Assembly (NCBI GenBank): GCA_047967505.1 | Contig: CM106538.1 | Length of the DNA: 64,000 nucleotides | Origin: Dipteris shenzhenensis | Taxonomy: Eukaryota; Polypodiophyta; Polypodiopsida; Gleicheniales | Direction: 5' to 3' (one strand) | Part shown: positions 59,124 to 64,000 of the stretch, piece by piece | How the letters are laid out: each line of letters begins with the position of its first letter | How positions within the stretch are numbered: the stretch's first letter is position 1 | Notes under the pieces: generated by a model | The model's input: only the letters and a program-made list of their open reading frames with translations | Told to the model about the DNA's origin: nothing | Database searches by the model: none | Translations under genes and position numbers: made by a program

Positions 59124-60994
59124 CTGGCTCCCAGGCCCCACCTTTCAAGAGGAAGCTGGACTTTTTTGCTGCTATAATTAGACCACAGCAATCACCAGGT
59201 GAGTGATGAGATGTCATGAAGGAATTATCTGGTGATATACAATGCATTCACTGATTGCATATGTCAGCATATAGAATTCATAGTATATAAGTTTTTGAAC
59301 AGGCAAAAAGAAGAGGCTGGAGCAGAGTGTTGATTCTTCCATCAAAAAACAAATGGAACCAGAAGAGGACAGTTCTCCAGATTTGCTCCTATTTGAGTTT
59401 CTTCACAAATGCAAGGCTCAGAGTAACTTCCATTTATACCACAGTATTTTCAACATGGAGTTCTCAATGAGCTCTGTACTGGAGCAACACAAAGATTTTC
59501 TTTCAGACTATTGGGATGCCTTCAAAGAACTGACAGAGGCAGGAAGAATTGTGGGAGGTGAAAAGGTTTTTGTGCACCTTAATCATATTGTCTCCAATGA
59601 CAGGCTGAGGTACCATGTGAGCAGAAGATTTGACAGCCTGCCTGATCACTATAAATTCAACTGTACTTTGCACACCAGAAAGTGCAGAGTGCTGGAGGAG
59701 AGCATGGCATTTCTTATGTACATTGTCTTCAGTCAGGAGTCTTTGGATGAACAAGGGCAGGAAACAGAAGAAGAAGACACATCTAAAGCTTCTGAAAAGG
59801 AGGATGTTTCTTTGGGCTCTGAAATGGCAGAGCAAGAAGAAGATATCAACCTTCAGGATGAGGGGCTGCAAGTGGCTGCTCTTGACCTTGTTCAACTGAG
59901 GAAAAAAACTCTGAGGGGAGCAGAGCCAGTTGAAGATTTTGATGTTCAGAGCAGCAACTATGTAGTGCCCATGCTTCCAGGTGTGTTGATTGGTGGAAAG
60001 GATTATGTTTTCCTCCATGATATAGAGTGTATGTTTGATTTGAGGGAGGACTATGCCATTTCCCTTATTGCCCAGGCTTCAAGGCTTGACAAGGAGGTTG
60101 GCATAGAGGATGACCATTCACTTCTGGCTTTGGAAACAATGTTTGATCCTGTAGAGGCCCTTTCATTTTGTTTCAAAGAGGCTGAAAAGTTCCAAGAGCC
60201 AGATGAAGCTTCCTTCCAGCTCACACAAGAAGCTATGAATCTCTCAACTCTATACACAGAAAAGACTAGAGAAGAGGCTGTACAAGAAGGGAGAGGGATA
60301 AATCTTTGGAAAGATGAACTGCTTGTTGCTGATGAAAATGAGAAGGTACTTCAAATCATATACTTTGACTTCTGCTTAACGTTAGTTTTGTAGGTTGTGT
60401 ATTGTCTCACTCCAATCCTTTGATATGTTGCAGCTACAAATTGAGGATGACACATTCCTCCAGAGATCAAGTGGAAGCAGGCAGGTTGGGTTTCGCAAAA
60501 TGTCAGGCCTAGCTCATTATATTCATGATCTAGGTAGTGCCAAGATCTTGATTTACCATAGGCAGTTGAGCAACAATGGAGAAGCCATTGTTTACTTCCT
60601 AAAATGTTTGTTGTCCAGGGCTTTAGGTGGACATGCTCTTTCATGGCAAAAGGAAAAGATCATTTTGATAGAGAGGTTGTCTGCCATAGATATATTTGGA
60701 GATTATGTGAATAAGTAGGCCTCTAGGGCCGCTTACTTTTTGTCTTACACTTCTTATGCATTAGCATGTGGTGTTAAGGACCCCAAATATCTGGAGGGCT
60801 ATGGAAAACACCAGCTCGTAAGGTTTCGAGAGCCACCCATGATTGCATTAGGCCACACAGTCCAAGAAGAGGAACAGGTGGAGAGAGCTAAAGAAAAGGA
60901 TAAAGAGACAGTCGACATCAAGCCAATAAAGAAGAAAAAGACTCTAATCAAGATCAAAAAGAGAGTTCCGATGAACAGGCCCTGGGAGAAATAG
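59124..60994 (+). pseudogene. Beta gene of the H3-Ulp1 transposon (one in-frame stop)
   Basis: Three exons are supported by splice sites and frame: 59124-59198 (PPFKRKLDFFAAIIRPQQSP), 59303-60345 and 60434-60994. An upstream exon with the start codon is presumably missing from the model; the first ATG in the known part is at 59353. The protein is acidic in the middle (EETEEEDTSKASEKED-type) and has a globular part with VVPMLPGVLIGGKDYVFLHD. It ends in a Lys-rich tail (IKKKKTLIKIKKR) that may act as a nuclear signal. The frame is open except for TAG at 60716-60718, one substitution from CAG, after which the same frame continues for 92 codons. No family was recognised. It converges on the transposase gene. 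Confidence 0.6.
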
Positions 60995-61317
60995 GATTTA
61001 GTCATCGAATATAGCACAAACATTATATTAAATTTGAACTGATTTGTATAAAGTCTTTGATATCTGGTATAATCTTGTATAAATGATTAATAAGTTGATG
61101 ATGAAATGATTTGTACATTTACATAGAGTGGTGTCGTTAAATATTAAATGAACAATATATTGAAATTGTAAACAAATTGTATTAAGTTCAGATCATATGT
61201 TTCACATTGAAATTTTTTTCATGCATAACACCAAGAGTCACTTGTTCCACTAAAAAAATTTCTATTGAATGAGTTTGAAAACATGTGGACATAACACCAA
61301 TAAGTTACAAATGAGTC
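60995..61317. other. Convergent 3' intergenic region of beta and transposase
   Basis: AT-rich, with several AATAAA-like signals (AATAAG, TATAAA). Nothing else seen. Confidence 0.45.
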
Positions 61318-63979
61318 CTATTCATGTTTACTTGTCCATTTATGGTTTCTAAATATCTTCGATTCCCTCCACTGTCTATGTCTCTCTGCTGCAATTGAAT
61401 TGTCTAGAGCTTGTCTTCGTCTTTGCTTTTGGGCTAGAAGAAAAGCAAGCTTGATTTTGGAGCTAGCAACTTTTCTTTTAGCATGCAGCCTTTGTAGTAT
61501 AACTCGGTAAAACCATTGGAAGACTTCCTTCAGACTATTTGCCTTCTGACTCCCTCCATAGTGTTGTGTGTGACTAAAAAATGCATTACGTGCCATGTAG
61601 TGAGACTTCTCCATGCCTTGGGTAGACCAAATAGCTGGGCATCCATACTTTTTGACAAAATAGGGAAGGTGGTTGTATATGATATGCTGTAAGACATAAG
61701 AATGCATAGTAAGTAATAAAAAAAAAGAAGATCACACTTAAGTAAAAGAAAAAGACATAACCTTACCATGTAGTGAGTTATATTGTAGGTTGTCCACGCG
61801 TCTTTCATTGACTTTCCAAAATGTTTAATTGCCTCCTCAAAGTCCTTGTAATCACTCTTTGTCCATGTTACTTTGTCACAGAACATGAAGAGTTGATCAA
61901 GAGACCTCCACACCTCTGCCTTCCTATTTCGTGCTTCCCCATCTGCCTCATGATCTTTCACAGCATTATGGACTTGCTTCCACAATCCATAATTAATCTT
62001 TGAAACTGCTCTACCTTGCCTTACTTGCTTACTGTGTTTGGGTCGAGACAAGAATCTTCTTGCCTTAACACCACCAATAGAGGGCTTGATTGGTACCTCC
62101 TTGCCATTGGTAGACTTTTTAAAATCCTTTGTGATTTGAACATCTCCTCCATGCAGACCTATATCGGATAACACTTTTTCCAATGCTTGAAGAGCATCCT
62201 TTCTATTTTTTTCGGGACGGAGTTTCCAAGCAAATCCAATATATAAAAATACCAATTTCTCAATAATTCGACATAGACCATGCAATGTGCAGATGTGAAC
62301 ATTACATAGTGGAATGTCCAGAATGGCCTTGAAGTCAGGGTCAACTTTATCTCTATTAGGTGCTCTCTTCCACCATTTTGAATCCATTACTTGAGCTGAT
62401 TCTTTGCAGTAAAGACAAGGAGACTTTGAGTTGCCTCCTTTACTAATGTTATACATGCACTTAAGTGTTTTAAGATCCCCGGCCATGTGCCGCTCTACTT
62501 GAAAATCACCTTTTCCTGCAACATGGAGATTCTCGCCTTGCACTTGTCTTTTGATTATTGTTGGTATTTCTGTGTGATGAAACACCCAATCTAGTGTTTC
62601 ATGGTCTTCGGTCTTCACCTGTGAGATTATAGAAAACAAAAGAATTACTATATCAGATTTGAAAACAATGACCAAAATCAAGTATAAAACAACCCATGAT
62701 CATACCTGGAACGAGCCTAACCACCATGATCATACCTGGAACGAGCCTAACCACCATATGTGTTTCTCTGACTGCACACTAAAATACTTCGAACTCGCTT
62801 CAGTCAATGATGTATCAATCGCTCCATTCATCAATGTAATAGTAACTCTTTCCATTTTCTTTTCCTTTACAACCTCACACTCATCCAGTTTGATAACAAA
62901 TTTCAAAATGCCTTTGCACTCCTCAAATGTTATTCCATAAAACTCGACCATTCTTTTTTGAAGTTGTTGCAGATCTAAAAATATATTGTTCCAAGGATCA
63001 TACACAGTGGTTCCTTTAACACCATGAAATATTTCTTCAATATGGATATATTGCCCAATAAATTCATCTATACTTTCATTCAAATGACCTCTTATCCTCC
63101 ACACGGTTGCTGGATTTGGCAGTAAAACTCGTTTAATCCTTTGATCTTTCAAAGTTGAGGATATCGCATGGAAAATCGAACTATATCCCTTCCTGCTAAC
63201 TCCACTAACATCAAGAGCCTCTTGGATTATAGTGCCATCAACTTGATTATTAGATACAAAGTCCTCTACAACATTGCGTTTGACTGTTTTGTATTTTTTT
63301 TCCTCAATCAAACCTTTTGCTACACCGCAAGAAAGCAATCCTTTCATTTGTTTAACAGGAAGAAGGTTCGGGTCGATATTTTCTTTTGCAGGCTCCAATA
63401 ATTTCCTGTAATAACAACACAATATGACTATATTATTCAGCACCTCCATTCTTATTTTGCGACAATCAACGAAATAGATATAGTCTGGAAGAGAGCCTTT
63501 TTGAGTATACAAAATGATAAATTTCAATCTAACCTTGCTTCCTGAATTCGTCGCTTGCATCCACCAGTCCCAGCCTTCAAATTTGCAATGTTTTTAATCT
63601 TCCTGCTACGTTGTCTGTCTCCAAGCACGGTTCTCTTCTTTCTTGCTCTTGTCAATTCTTTTTTACTCTTTGAATGCTCCTCGATTTCATTCTGCAACTG
63701 CTGCTCCAATTTTGCACGAATGGCTATCTCCTCCATCTTGGCCCCCTTTTCTTGTAGGTACATCATTCTATACGTTTCCGCAAATGCAGACTGCGCTGAA
63801 ATATAACCAAGAAGTCCATTTTGTCCATCGCCGGCAAACCTCAGTAATGTGGTGGGATTGACAAATGGAGGTGTAGAGTTTTTTACTTGACATTTTGGAT
63901 ATATGCTTCCATCGCACCATAAGTCAATATGTTGAAGCCCTTCTCTTCTCATATTTTCCCGCTGTTGAGCATTCAGCAC
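61318..63979 (-). CDS. DDE-type transposase, four exons, open throughout
   Basis: Exons 63979-63534, 63405-62736, 62618-61767 and 61686-61318 join in frame through GT..AG introns to 778 codons plus stop. Residues ~85-150 are a basic, coiled-coil-like segment (KLEQQLQNEIEEHSKSKKEL). The catalytic core is inferred from the first Asp in IKLDECEVV (D323), the second in HMAGDLKTLKCM (D420), a CX2C zinc-type pair SPCLYCKES (C440, C443), HICTLHGLCRIIEKL, and the Glu in WSTQGMEKSHYMARNAFF (E682). This D, D, CxxC, E order is shared with eukaryotic DDE/RNase-H-fold transposases that carry an insert between D2 and E; relation to the KDZ group is possible but unproven. The start may lie further right. 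Presumed role: mobilising the H3-Ulp1 element. Confidence 0.75.
62701..62760. repeat. 30-bp tandem duplication spanning the exon 2 splice donor
   Basis: CATACCTGGAACGAGCCTAA followed by CCACCATGAT occurs twice in a row. On the minus strand it duplicates the last codons of transposase exon 2 together with the GTATG donor, giving two donors 30 nt apart that keep the same frame. Confidence 0.9.
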
Positions 63980-64000
63980 CGTATCCTTTCATCTTTTTTG

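Larger units (their letters stand above)
52989..64000. mobile_element. H3-Ulp1 transposon, copy B (terminus plus four genes)
   Basis: The left boundary is fixed by the end of homology with copy A and by interruption of a gypsy integrase frame. The first bases are CATTAGGAAAAAAGGGAGCT. The element contains, in order, alpha (+), H3-Ulp1 (-), a divergent regulatory region with six hairpins, beta (+) and a DDE-type transposase (-), and runs past 64000. The other end and any target duplication are outside the window. Size is therefore more than 11 kb. Confidence 0.8.

Overview
The window reads as repeat-dense nuclear DNA of a land plant. Four things point that way: Ty1/copia elements primed by initiator-Met-tRNA (TGGTATCA) sites, Ty3/gypsy and LINE remnants, degenerate plant-type telomere repeats (TTTAGGG/CCCTAAA), and introns with GT..AG borders. 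No ordinary host gene, rRNA or tRNA gene was recognised. The lineage cannot be fixed from the sequence; a large seed-free plant genome (fern, lycophyte, bryophyte) is a guess.

Layout. 1-104 is the end of an LTR. 105-4997 and 52989-64000 are two oppositely oriented copies (A and B) of one DNA-transposon family, each running out of the window. Copy B shows four genes in two convergent pairs: alpha (+) against an H3-Ulp1 gene (-), then beta (+) against a transposase gene (-). Between the H3-Ulp1 and beta genes lie six cruciform-type hairpin repeats. The H3-Ulp1 gene joins a divergent histone H3 (tail and histone fold) to a C48 SUMO-protease-like domain. This is the most unusual object in the window. 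The transposase gene of copy B can be read intact over four exons (778 codons). H3-Ulp1, alpha and beta carry lesions, and these lie at different places in the two copies.

Between copies A and B: a complete short non-autonomous LTR element (5483-8271, TSD TCCTA); tandem repeats; a truncated copia LTR (12188-12520); purine/pyrimidine-rich macro-units (12.5-14.3 kb; 18.4-31.4 kb; 31.4-34.0 kb), each preceded on the minus strand by a TATA promoter-like segment; a degenerate D-D-D transposase relic (14.4-16.9 kb); and a full copia element (19278-30144, TSD TTCTT) whose 3' LTR was itself hit by a second copia element in the opposite orientation (24793-30101, TSD AGCTA).

From 34.7 to 47.4 kb lies a satellite with a monomer of about 180 bp. 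It is interrupted by an 8.8-kb CACTA-like transposon (36383-45140) with 27-bp terminal inverted repeats. This transposon carries a broken D-D-D transposase gene (+), a second uncharacterised gene (-), and a shared divergent promoter region in which telomere-like arrays in mirror orientation flank a palindromic tandem array. From 47.4 to 53.0 kb there are LINE, gag zinc-knuckle and Ty3/gypsy integrase remnants. The gypsy integrase frame is cut at 52988/52989 by the end of copy B.

Exon borders, homologies and identities were worked out by eye. Family names come from memory and were not checked against a database.
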